DNA of 64,000 nt from Planctomycetota bacterium (GTDB taxonomy: Bacteria; Planctomycetota; B15-G4; SIAN01). The position numbers and the translations under genes are program-made. Below, piece after piece: positions 9,239-17,430 of the stretch. The notes under the pieces are model-generated. The model saw nothing but the letters and a program-made list of their open reading frames with translations. It made no database searches and was not told the DNA's origin. Position 1 is the first letter of the stretch. Each line of letters begins with the position of its first letter. The stretch is from assembly GCA_016795285.1 (NCBI GenBank), contig JAEUIC010000036.1, positions 1 to 64,000 on the forward strand, read 5' to 3'.

Positions 9239-9940
9239 TCACGGCACGTAGCGCCCTTCGCAGCGCCCGACGAAGCCGAGCAGCTGCTCGCGCAACCAGT
9301 CGTAGGTCTGGACGAACTGCGCGATCAACCGCCCCGCCTCGCCCTCGCCGATCTGCGTCCGGAAGACGCCGACGTTCTCGAGGAAGATCGTCTTCGGGTC
9401 GCGCTGCATCGTCTCGATGCGCGAGTGGAACTGCCCCTCGTCGACTGGCGCGGTCGGGAAGGTCATCCGCACGCCCATCAGCAGTGGCGGGCGCTCGAAC
9501 TCCTGCGCGTCCTGCGGCGTGAAGCCGAGCACGCCGCGCGACATCAGGTCGACCGCGTCCTGCGCCACGCGCGGCGAGGCGAGCGACTGCACGGCGAACT
9601 GCGTGGCCGCGAAGTGCGGGATCTTGAGTTCGGCGAAGGCGGTGCGCGCGAAGGCGTCGAGCCGCTTCTCGAAGTCCTCGCGCGAGAGGCCGGTCAGCTG
9701 TTCCTGCAGGCGGATGCGATCGGGCAGGATCCACGCCGCCGAGAGGGCCCCCTGCTGCTGCGACGGGTTGGCCAGCATCGCGCCGCCCTGCACGAGCTGG
9801 AAGTTGACGTAGCGCGTCGCCTCGCGCTCGAAGCACTTGGCATGGAGCCGCTGCAGGTCGGGGAGCTGCCACTGCTGGCCGGGAAAGACGAGCTCGGCGA
9901 GGAACTGGATGCTGCGCAACGGATACAAGGACGGCTCCAT
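9239..9940 (-). CDS. Conserved-looking protein of unknown function
   Basis: A 233-residue soluble protein with no signal peptide or membrane segment, starting at ATG 9940. It contains WILPDRIRLQEQLTGL and FPTAPVDEGQFHSRIETM and is rich in Gln, Phe and Arg, with well-mixed composition and normal codon use for a real gene. I do not recognise the family. It follows the permease gene by 25 bases in the same direction and its stop overlaps a possible GTG start of the DUF255 gene, so the three may be co-transcribed, but nothing in it suggests a transport role. Confidence 0.65.
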   Translation of the reverse strand: MEPSLYPLRSIQFLAELVFPGQQWQLPDLQRLHAKCFEREATRYVNFQLVQGGAMLANPSQQQGALSAAWILPDRIRLQEQLTGLSREDFEKRLDAFARTAFAELKIPHFAATQFAVQSLASPRVAQDAVDLMSRGVLGFTPQDAQEFERPPLLMGVRMTFPTAPVDEGQFHSRIETMQRDPKTIFLENVGVFRTQIGEGEAGRLIAQFVQTYDWLREQLLGFVGRCEGRYVP

Positions 9941-9965
9941 CGAGGGCGTTCGCGAACCGCGGCCA

Positions 9966-11747
9966 TTATCGGCGCTCGGTCCCCGCGAGCAACCGCAGCG
10001 CGATCCACGGCACGAAGACCGACACGACCTGCATCCACGCGAGCGTCCCCACCACCGCATCGCGCGACAGGTGGACGAGCTGGTAGAGGCGGTAGGTCAG
10101 CATCTCCTGCGACGCGGGCAGCAGCACGATCGCATCGAACTCGCGCAGCATCAGCCCGAGCGCCAGCGTCCCGACCGCGAAGAGCCCCGGCGCCAGCAGC
10201 GGCAAGCGCAGCCGCAAGAAGCGCGTCGCGCCCGACACTCGCGCCAGCGCCGCCGCCTCGTCGAGCTCGGGCGAGAGGCGCCGCCACGACGCCGCGAGGC
10301 CGAGCACCGCGAGCGGCAGGAAGCGGCTGGCGAAGGTGAGCGACACCAGTCCGTAGCCGCGGTAGAGGCGATCGGCGAGGCCCGCATCGGCGAGGAAGAG
10401 CTGCTCGTGCGCCATGCCGAGCAGCAGGCTCGGGAAGGCGAACGGCAGCAGCACCAGCGCGCGCGCCGCCGGACTCACGCGCGGCGCGCGGGCCAGCGCG
10501 CGCGCCGGCCCGATCGCGAGCAGCAGCACGAAGAGGACGCCGAGCAGCGCGTTGCGCAGGCTCGCCACCACGTCGCCCGAGTAGCGCTGGAGCGCTTCGC
10601 GGGCGGGCGAGCGGCTCTGGTAGACGGTGAGGTCGACGGGACGCCCGAGCGGCGCGTTGACGGCGCCGCTCGCCGGCCCCGTCGCCGCGGTCCCGCTCGC
10701 CGTGCTGCCGCTCGCCGCGGGCGCGACCGCCGGCGCGGCGACGGGCGGCGGGCCGCTCGTCGGCTTCAGCGCCATGCGCCCCAGCACGAAGAGCGGCAGC
10801 AACGCCGTGGTCGCCACCACCGCCACCACGAAGAGCTGGGCGAGCGGCTGCCAGCGGCCGAGCGCGAACGGGCGCGGCGCGACGTGGCTCCCCTGCACCG
10901 AGGCGACCGAGCGGCGCTGCTCGCTCCTCGCGAGCAGCAGCAGCGCGACGCCCGCCAGCACGACGAGCGGCAGCGCGTAGGCGGTCGCGCCGATCGGGTC
11001 GCCGTTGCGCACGAAGGCGCCGTAGATCTCGGTGGCGAACACCTGGAAGGTCGCCTCGCCTTGCACCGCGAAGCTGAAGAAGTCGGGCACCACGAAGTCG
11101 GAGAGCGCGAAGACGAAGACCAGCAGCGCGCCGGCCGCGATGCCGCTGCGCGCGAGCGGCAGCGTGACGCGCCAGAAGGCGCCGCGCTCGCCGAACGAGA
11201 GGCGCGCCGCATCCTCGAGCTCGCCCCCCACCTCGCGGAAGGCCCGCGCCGCGAGCAGCGCGACCACGGGGAAGAGCGCCCCGCCGAGGATCAGCACGAT
11301 CGCCGGCAGCCCGCGCATCGGATGGACCTGCACCCACGCGATGCCGCCGAGGTAGGGCGGCAGGAGCAGCGGCACCAGCGCGAGCGATTCGTAGAGCCGC
11401 GCGAGGCGCAGGTCGGTCCGCGCGACCAGGAATCCGAACGGCACGCCGACCAGCGTCGTCGCCGCCACCACCGAGAACGCCAGCTCGAGCGTGTTCCAGA
11501 GCGTCGCGCGGCGTGCGGCCGCACCGGGCGTGGCGCCGAAGAGCTCCGCGTACGCCGACAGCGAGAAGGCGCCCCCCTGCGGGAAGAAGGAGCGGGCGAT
11601 CAGGTAGAGCGCCGGCCCGAACGCCACCAGCGCGAAGGGGAGCCAGACGAGCGCGCGGCGCCACGCTCGAGCCGTGCGCACCGGCGTCGCCGCCGCGATC
11701 GCCGGCGCAGGCGCTGGCAGATTCGGAGGCTCGAGGCCACGGCCCAT
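9966..11747 (-). CDS. Two-domain ABC transporter permease, iron(III)/FbpB-like
   Basis: A 593-residue inner-membrane permease made of two binding-protein-dependent transport domains in one chain, the arrangement of ferric-iron and related permeases. About twelve membrane segments are visible. Two EAA loops occur, the first around GELEDAARLSFGERGAF and the second around ELDEAAALARVSGATRF, which dock the ATPase. A Pro/Ala/Thr/Gly-rich insert (about residues 330-375) separates the halves. No ATPase or substrate-binding gene lies nearby, so its partners must be elsewhere and the substrate is uncertain; iron is inferred only from the two-domain architecture. The start is ATG 11747. Confidence 0.8.
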   Translation of the reverse strand: MGRGLEPPNLPAPAPAIAAATPVRTARAWRRALVWLPFALVAFGPALYLIARSFFPQGGAFSLSAYAELFGATPGAAARRATLWNTLELAFSVVAATTLVGVPFGFLVARTDLRLARLYESLALVPLLLPPYLGGIAWVQVHPMRGLPAIVLILGGALFPVVALLAARAFREVGGELEDAARLSFGERGAFWRVTLPLARSGIAAGALLVFVFALSDFVVPDFFSFAVQGEATFQVFATEIYGAFVRNGDPIGATAYALPLVVLAGVALLLLARSEQRRSVASVQGSHVAPRPFALGRWQPLAQLFVVAVVATTALLPLFVLGRMALKPTSGPPPVAAPAVAPAASGSTASGTAATGPASGAVNAPLGRPVDLTVYQSRSPAREALQRYSGDVVASLRNALLGVLFVLLLAIGPARALARAPRVSPAARALVLLPFAFPSLLLGMAHEQLFLADAGLADRLYRGYGLVSLTFASRFLPLAVLGLAASWRRLSPELDEAAALARVSGATRFLRLRLPLLAPGLFAVGTLALGLMLREFDAIVLLPASQEMLTYRLYQLVHLSRDAVVGTLAWMQVVSVFVPWIALRLLAGTERR

Positions 11748-11854
11748 GGGAGGTTCCCGTCAGCGGGCGCGCGGCGTTCGACGCTCATTCGTCGAGCAGC
11801 CGCCGTTCCCGCCATCGCCCCCGCGATGGGCCGCAGCCTAGGCGCGCGGCTGCG

Positions 11855-12520
11855 CTAGTCAATCTCCGCCGCGTTCGTCACGATGCGGTCGACGAGCCCG
11901 TAGGTGACCGCCTCCTGCGCCGTGAGCCAGAAGTCGCGCTGGCAGTCGGCCTTCACCTTGGCGGCCGAGCGGCCGGTCTCGAGCTCGACGATCTTGTTGT
12001 ACTTCTCGCGGATCCGCTCGATCTCGACCGAGGTGATCTCGAGGTCGCTCGCGCTGCCCATCGCCTGCATCGAGGGCTGGTGGAGCAGGAAGCGCGAGTT
12101 CGGCAGCGAGAAGCGCATCCCCTTGCGGCCGCCGAGGAAGATCGGCACGCCCGCCGAAGCGGAGAGGCCGGCGCAGATGGTGCGGATCGGGGCGCGGACG
12201 AACTTCATCACGTCGTAGATCGCGAAGCCCGAGTCGGCGTCGCCACCCGGCGAGTTGACCCAGACCGTGATCGGCTTCTCCTTGCTGCGGCCGTCGAGCA
12301 GCAGCAGCGCGGAGCACGCCTTCTCCATCAGCGTCCGGTCGACCGGCTTGGCGATCATCACGACGCGCTGCTTCAGCAGCAGGCGCAGCCCCGGCGGGAC
12401 CGGCGGCGCCTTCTTCTTCTCGTTCGGATCGGTTCCGGGCTTCTCGGGCTCGGCGAGGAGCACTCGATCGCCGTGACGGCCAAGGTCGCGCGGTGAAGCC
12501 ATCGGCTCACGATCTCCCAT
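11855..12520 (-). CDS. clpP: ClpP-family serine protease subunit, divergent
   Basis: A 221-residue ClpP-type peptidase. Alignment to E. coli ClpP by eye places the catalytic triad at Ser122 (GLSASAGV), His147 (LPNSRFLLHQPS) and Asp192 (KADCQRDFWLTAQEA). All three residues are present, but the nucleophile context GLSASAG departs from the usual GQAASM. The first 45 residues are a charged, proline-rich extension absent from standard ClpP. Possible starts are TTG 12568, ATG 12520 and ATG 12502; the last has GGGAG at a slightly long distance. No clpX or trigger-factor gene is adjacent, so this may be one of several ClpP paralogues rather than the main housekeeping copy. Confidence 0.85.
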   Translation of the reverse strand: MGDREPMASPRDLGRHGDRVLLAEPEKPGTDPNEKKKAPPVPPGLRLLLKQRVVMIAKPVDRTLMEKACSALLLLDGRSKEKPITVWVNSPGGDADSGFAIYDVMKFVRAPIRTICAGLSASAGVPIFLGGRKGMRFSLPNSRFLLHQPSMQAMGSASDLEITSVEIERIREKYNKIVELETGRSAAKVKADCQRDFWLTAQEAVTYGLVDRIVTNAAEID

Positions 12521-12607
12521 TGCCTGCGCGCGGCCGGTGGAGCCGCGAAGGCCGCGCAGGATATCCAAACCCGTCCCCGACCCGATCGACCGGAGTCGCG
12601 CTCCAGC

Positions 12608-13384
12608 TCAAGCGCGGCTGGCGCCGTCCCGACCCGCGTCCGGCCCCGCATCCTTGCGGAAGACGAGGTCGTGCTCCTGCGACCACGCCATCGCGCGCCA
12701 CGCCGGAACCAGCTTCTCGAGCTCCGCGACCGCCTGCGCCGGCCACTCCTTCGCCGCCAGCTCGGGCGCCTGCGCCGGCCACTGCCGGAAGAGCGTGAAG
12801 CGATGCTCGCCCGGCTTGAACCACTGCGCGAAGGTCTGGAGCATCCCGGGCGTCATCTGCTCGCACGGGTAGAGCTTCTGCCAGTCGTGGATGCGCATCG
12901 AATAGCCGACCAGCGGCTGCACCGCCGCCGAGAGCCGCTCGACGTGGGGCGACTCCTTGCAGCTCTTCAGCAAGTTCTGCGTGTCCCACCAGCTGCGCTC
13001 CGAGATGCGGATGCCCAGCGTGAAGTGGGTGAGGGTCAGCTCGCCGTAGAGGAGCGCGTGGAAGTAGGAGGGATCGAGGTCCTCCGCGAACTCCTGGCCG
13101 AGGATCTGCTGCAGCCGCTCGCGCTCCTTCTTCGAGGGGAAGAGGGTGAACCAGAGGGCGTCGACGCGATAGCCGTTGAAGGTGAACGGGTGGTTCAGCG
13201 ACGTCTTGGTGTCGAGCTTCACGCCGGTCGAGCGGGCGATCGTCTTCGCGGCCAGCTTGCCGAGCGCACCGAGGTTGGCGCGCACCAGCCGGCGCGGCTC
13301 GTTGAAGAGCGGGTCGCGCTGCTTGTGCGGCTCGAAGACGAGGAAGTCGGCCGGGCGGAACGGGCGGACGGCGACGTCGGCCAT
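12608..13384 (-). CDS. Unknown soluble protein, 258 aa
   Basis: A 258-residue protein starting at ATG 13384 behind AGGAGG. It has no signal peptide or membrane segment. Visible blocks include DPLFNEPRRLVRANLG, a Trp-rich middle (SERSWWDTQNLLKSC), YSMRIHDWQKLYPCEQM and a C-terminal FRQWPAQAPELAA run. The mixed composition, strong ribosome-binding site and consistent codon use mark it as genuine. I recognise no domain. It is transcribed away from ilvE, sharing a 117-base divergent intergenic region, and lies 87 bases upstream of clpP in the same direction. Confidence 0.65.
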   Translation of the reverse strand: MADVAVRPFRPADFLVFEPHKQRDPLFNEPRRLVRANLGALGKLAAKTIARSTGVKLDTKTSLNHPFTFNGYRVDALWFTLFPSKKERERLQQILGQEFAEDLDPSYFHALLYGELTLTHFTLGIRISERSWWDTQNLLKSCKESPHVERLSAAVQPLVGYSMRIHDWQKLYPCEQMTPGMLQTFAQWFKPGEHRFTLFRQWPAQAPELAAKEWPAQAVAELEKLVPAWRAMAWSQEHDLVFRKDAGPDAGRDGASRA

Positions 13385-13501
13385 CGGGCCTCCTGGACGG
13401 GACTCATGCGGAGCGAGGAGCACGAACGGCCGCGACGATAGACTCCCGCCCCTTCGGAAACCCGCCCCGATCGGCGCGCGTCGCCGCGGGCAAGGAGCGC
13501 C

Positions 13502-14422
13502 ATGCAGCCCCCCGCCAAGCAGCTGTGGATGGACGGACGCCTGATCGCCTGGGACGAGGCGCGCGTCCACGTGATGGCCAGCACGCTGCACTACGGCGTC
13601 GGCGTCTTCGAGGGCGTGCGCTGCTACGCGCAGAAGAGCGGCGCGCCGGCGATCTTCCGCCTCGACGACCACGTCGAGCGGCTGCTCGACTCGGCGCGCT
13701 GCGTCGGCATGGAGCTCCCCTTCGACCACGCCGCGCTCGCCGCCGCGTGCAAGCAGGTGGTGCGCGCCAACGGTTTCGGCGACTGCTACCTGCGCCCGAT
13801 CGCCTTCCACGACGACGGCGAGGCGGGGCTCGGCGCGGTGAACCCGGTGCGCGTCGCGGTGATCGCCTTCCCGTGGGGTGCCTACCTCGGCCGCGAAGGG
13901 CTCGAGAAGGGGATCGCCACCACCATCAGCTCGTGGGTCCGCCACCACCCCGGCGCCGCGATGCTGCGCGCCAAGGTCTCGGGGCAGTACGTCACGTCGG
14001 TGCTGGCCAAGCGGCTCGCCAAGAAGAACGGCTTCGACGAGGCGATCTTCTGCGACGCCGCCGGCTACGTCTGCGAAGGGACCGGCGAGAACCTCTTCCT
14101 GGTGAAGAAGGGGGCGGTGAAGACGCCGCCCACCAGCTCCGCGATCCTCGCCGGCATCACCCGCGACTCCGTGATCGCGCTGGCCCGCGCCGCCGGCCTC
14201 GAGGTGATCGAGCAGCCCTTCGCGCGCGACGAGCTCTTCCTCGCCGACGAGGCGTTCTTCACCGGCACCGCCGCCGAGGTGACGCCGATCCGCGCGGTCG
14301 ACCATCGCCCGATCGGCGCCGGCGCGCGCGGCAAGGTGACCGAACAGCTGCAGGCCCGCTTCTTCCGCGCGGTGCGCGGCGAGGAGGCGGAGTTCCGCCA
14401 CTGGCTCGCCCCCATCGCGTGA
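13502..14422 (+). CDS. ilvE: Branched-chain amino acid aminotransferase
   Basis: A class IV PLP aminotransferase of 306 residues that transfers the amino group between glutamate and branched-chain 2-oxo acids. HYGVGVFEGVRCY near residues 30-42 is the class IV signature. The PLP lysine lies in AKVSGQYVTS (about residue 159) and EGTGENLF supplies the conserved glutamate. The length matches the family. AAGGAG precedes the ATG. The stop overlaps the GTG of lpxB (GTGA), so the two are translated together, although the pathways are unrelated. Confidence 0.93.
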   Translation: MQPPAKQLWMDGRLIAWDEARVHVMASTLHYGVGVFEGVRCYAQKSGAPAIFRLDDHVERLLDSARCVGMELPFDHAALAAACKQVVRANGFGDCYLRPIAFHDDGEAGLGAVNPVRVAVIAFPWGAYLGREGLEKGIATTISSWVRHHPGAAMLRAKVSGQYVTSVLAKRLAKKNGFDEAIFCDAAGYVCEGTGENLFLVKKGAVKTPPTSSAILAGITRDSVIALARAAGLEVIEQPFARDELFLADEAFFTGTAAEVTPIRAVDHRPIGAGARGKVTEQLQARFFRAVRGEEAEFRHWLAPIA

Positions 14423-15552
14423 ACGGCGCCCCGCGCACGCTCTTCGTCAGCGCCGGCGACACCTCCGGCGACCACCACGGGGCGCGCCTCGTCGAGGAGC
14501 TGCGCGCGCGCTGGCCCGCTGCGCGCTTCATCGGCTTCGGCGGCGACGCGTTGCGCGCGGCCGGCGTCGAGCTGCTCGAGCCTCTTGCCGACCACCCGGT
14601 GATGGGCTTCGCGCCGGTGCTCGCGCAGATCGGCCGCTTCGTGCGGCTGCTCAACGCCGCCGACCGTTGGTTCGAGCAGCACCGCCCCGACGTGCTGATC
14701 CCGGTCGACTACCCCGGCTTCAACGTCCGCCTCGCGCGCCTCGCCCGCCGCCACGGCGTGAAGGTCGCCTACTACATCTGCCCGCAGTACTGGGGCTGGG
14801 CGCCGTGGCGCGCCAAGCGGTTCGCCACCTCGATCGACCTCGGCTTGACGCTGCTCCCGTTCGAGGCGCCCTTCCTGGCGCGCTACGGGATCGCGGCGCG
14901 CTGCGTCGGCCACCCGCTCGCCGACCGCATGGCCGACGTGCCGCCGGCCGGCGCCGATGCCGATGCCCTGGCGCTGCTGCCCGGCAGCCGCCGCCGCGAG
15001 ATCGACGACCTCTTCCCGTGGCAGCTGCGCGCCGCCGCGGCGCTGCAGCAGCGGCTCGGCCGCCCGCTGCGCCTGGTGAGCGCCCATCCGCGCGCCGCGC
15101 TGCGCGAGCAGCTCCGCGCGATGGCGCAGGCGGCCGGGCTCGCGCTCGACGTGCGCGACCAGCCGCTGCCGCAGCTGCTGCGCGAGTGCCGCGCGACGCT
15201 GGTCACCTCGGGCACCGCGACGCTCGAGTGCGCGCTGATGCGCGTGCCGTCGGTGATCGTCTACCACGTGAACGCCTTCTCGAAGTGGGCCGCCGGGTTC
15301 ATCCTCACGAGCCCCTGGATCGGACTGCCGAACCTGCTGGCCGGCCACGAGCTCTTCCCCGAGTACCTCTCGGTCGACGATCCGGGCGCGCCGCTCGACG
15401 CCGACCTCGCCGCGCTCTGGAGCGACGGCGCGTCGCGCGACGCCTGCCTGCGCGAGCTCGACGCGCTCCGCGCCACCGTGCTGGTGCCGGGCGCCGCTCG
15501 CCACGCGGCGGCCGCCATCGCCGAGCTGCTCGAGGGGCCGCCGACCGCGTGA
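14419..15552 (+). CDS. lpxB: Lipid-A-disaccharide synthase
   Basis: A GT19 glycosyltransferase that joins UDP-2,3-diacylglucosamine and lipid X into the lipid A disaccharide at the inner face of the cytoplasmic membrane. The 377-residue protein begins SAGDTSGDHHG (normally SaGE.SGD..G) and shows PVDYPGFN, the CPQYWGWAPWR block, ALLPGSRRREI and a C-terminal TSGTATLE followed by LPNLLAGHELFPE. GTG at 14419 overlaps the ilvE stop. With waaF, hldE and the kinases near the right end, it shows that the cell makes lipid A with a heptose core. Confidence 0.94.
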   Translation: MNGAPRTLFVSAGDTSGDHHGARLVEELRARWPAARFIGFGGDALRAAGVELLEPLADHPVMGFAPVLAQIGRFVRLLNAADRWFEQHRPDVLIPVDYPGFNVRLARLARRHGVKVAYYICPQYWGWAPWRAKRFATSIDLGLTLLPFEAPFLARYGIAARCVGHPLADRMADVPPAGADADALALLPGSRRREIDDLFPWQLRAAAALQQRLGRPLRLVSAHPRAALREQLRAMAQAAGLALDVRDQPLPQLLRECRATLVTSGTATLECALMRVPSVIVYHVNAFSKWAAGFILTSPWIGLPNLLAGHELFPEYLSVDDPGAPLDADLAALWSDGASRDACLRELDALRATVLVPGAARHAAAAIAELLEGPPTA

Positions 15553-15637
15553 GCCGCGCGGGGCGCGGTTCCGGCGGAAGCGGGGTCGCCCTTGCGCGCC
15601 CTGCCCGGCCGCGCGACGGCGCTGGGAGCCCGTCGCC

Positions 15638-17416
15638 ATGGCGCAACTACCCCTCCCCCGCCTCGATTCGCGCCGGCCCATTCGCCGCACGCGCGTCTGC
15701 GCCGCCGTCCTCGGGCTCGCCGCGGCGCTCGCGGCGCCGCTCGCCGCCACCGCCCGCGGCGAGGAGACGCTCCGCGTCACCGTCGATTCGGCGGGCGTCG
15801 AGGCGAACGCTCGCTCGCGGGGCTGGCGGCAGTGCGTGGCGCACGAGAACCACGAGACGCTGGTGGTCTTCGCCTCCGACGCCACCAACCTCGACCCGGC
15901 CGACACGAACGGCAAGTCGGACCTCTTCCTGCGCAATGTCGAGCGCGGGACCACGACGCGCATCGTCCTCGACCTGCGCGGCGGCGACCCGAACGGCCAC
16001 AGCTCGGAGGCGGTCATCACTCCCGACGGCCGCTTCGTCGCGTTCAGCAGCGACGCCACCGACCTGGTGGCGAACGACACCAACGGCGTGAGCGACGTCT
16101 TCCTCCTCGACCGCACCACCGGCGCCATCGAGCGGATCAGCGTCGACTCGGCCGGCAGCCCCGGCAACGGCTTCTCGGTCAGCGAGTGCCTCTCCGACGA
16201 CGGCGACGTGGTCGGCTTCGTCTCGGCCGCCGACAACCTCGTCCCGAACGACGGCAACCAGACGTTCGACGTCTTCCTGCGCGTCCGCAGCAAGTCGCAG
16301 ACGATCTGCCTCAGCCGGACGCCGAACAAGGTCACCGGCAACGGGTTGAGCGACTTCCCGACGCTCTCGGCCGACGGGACGCTCGCCGCCTTCTACAGCG
16401 ACGCGAGCGACCTGGTCGCCGGCGACCTGAACGGCAAGTTCGACCTCTTCGTCTACGACGTGAAGCTGGCGACGCTGCGCCGCGCAAGCTTGAACGCTGG
16501 CGGCTTCGAGCTCGACGGCGACAGCACGCTGCCCTGCATGAGCCATGACGGCCGCACGCTCGCCTTCCAGTGCGACGCCACCAACCTCCATCGCGACAGC
16601 ACGGCGCGCATCGTCCAGGCGTTCGTGCTCGACCTCGCCAGCGGCGTCTCGACGCTCGTCTCGCGCGGCCCCGACGGCGCAGCAGCGAATGGCCGTTGCA
16701 CCGCCGTGACGCTGTTCACGCGCACGACGGCCGCCGGCGATCGCCCGCAGGTCGCCTTCTGGTCGAAAGCGATCAACCTCGTCGACAGCGGCGGCAACGA
16801 CGACGACCTCTTCGTCGTCGATCTCCCCTCCGGCGTGATGCAGGTCGCCTCCGTCGACGCGGACGGAGTCGATCCGCAAGCGGTCGAGACGGCTCTCTCG
16901 GTCCCGGGCGTAACACCCGACGGCCACGCGATCGTCTTCACGTCGAGCGTCGCGCTCGAGCCGGCGGACGGCAACGTCGTCGCCGACCTCTGGCTGCGCC
17001 AGCTCGAGTGGACCGAACTCGCCGAGTACGGCAGCGGGCTCGCGGGGCAGGGCGGCTACGTGCCGCACCTCGCCGGCCGCGGCGGCAGCTGCGAGGAGCC
17101 CGGCTGGTCGGTCGCGATCCGCGACGGCCGTCCGCTCGCCGTCGGACTGCTCTGGGTCGCGATCGCCGACTCGCCCGGCCTGCCGCTCTTCGGCGGCACG
17201 CTCTTCGTCGATCTCGGCCAGCCGTTCCTCGCGCTGCCGCTCGCGCTCGGCGGCGTCCCGGGCGTGCCCGGCACCGGCGAACTGCTCCTCGGTGGCGCCG
17301 ACGTCGGCTCGATCGGCACGTTCGATCTCTTCCTGCAGGCCGCCTTCGTCGATGCGGCGGCGCCGAAGGGGATCGCGCTCAGCAACGCGCTCGTGCTCCA
17401 CGTCGCGCCGTGGTGA
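15638..17416 (+). CDS. Secreted TolB/WD40-like beta-propeller protein
   Basis: A 592-residue exported protein. Residues 1-42 form a twin-arginine-containing signal peptide (RRTR then a long hydrophobic Ala/Leu run). The body repeats blades of the type DATNLDPADTNGKSDLFLRN, each with a D/N-rich turn, seen at least six times, as in TolB-like or PD40 propellers. The last 130 residues form a separate Gly/Leu-rich beta domain ending IALSNALVLHVAPW; similar tails close many secreted planctomycete proteins, as I recall, and may be a sorting or anchoring module. The substrate is unknown. It converges with the anti-sigma gene 14 bases further on. Confidence 0.75.
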   Translation: MAQLPLPRLDSRRPIRRTRVCAAVLGLAAALAAPLAATARGEETLRVTVDSAGVEANARSRGWRQCVAHENHETLVVFASDATNLDPADTNGKSDLFLRNVERGTTTRIVLDLRGGDPNGHSSEAVITPDGRFVAFSSDATDLVANDTNGVSDVFLLDRTTGAIERISVDSAGSPGNGFSVSECLSDDGDVVGFVSAADNLVPNDGNQTFDVFLRVRSKSQTICLSRTPNKVTGNGLSDFPTLSADGTLAAFYSDASDLVAGDLNGKFDLFVYDVKLATLRRASLNAGGFELDGDSTLPCMSHDGRTLAFQCDATNLHRDSTARIVQAFVLDLASGVSTLVSRGPDGAAANGRCTAVTLFTRTTAAGDRPQVAFWSKAINLVDSGGNDDDLFVVDLPSGVMQVASVDADGVDPQAVETALSVPGVTPDGHAIVFTSSVALEPADGNVVADLWLRQLEWTELAEYGSGLAGQGGYVPHLAGRGGSCEEPGWSVAIRDGRPLAVGLLWVAIADSPGLPLFGGTLFVDLGQPFLALPLALGGVPGVPGTGELLLGGADVGSIGTFDLFLQAAFVDAAAPKGIALSNALVLHVAPW

Positions 17417-17430
17417 GGCGCCCCGCGGCG

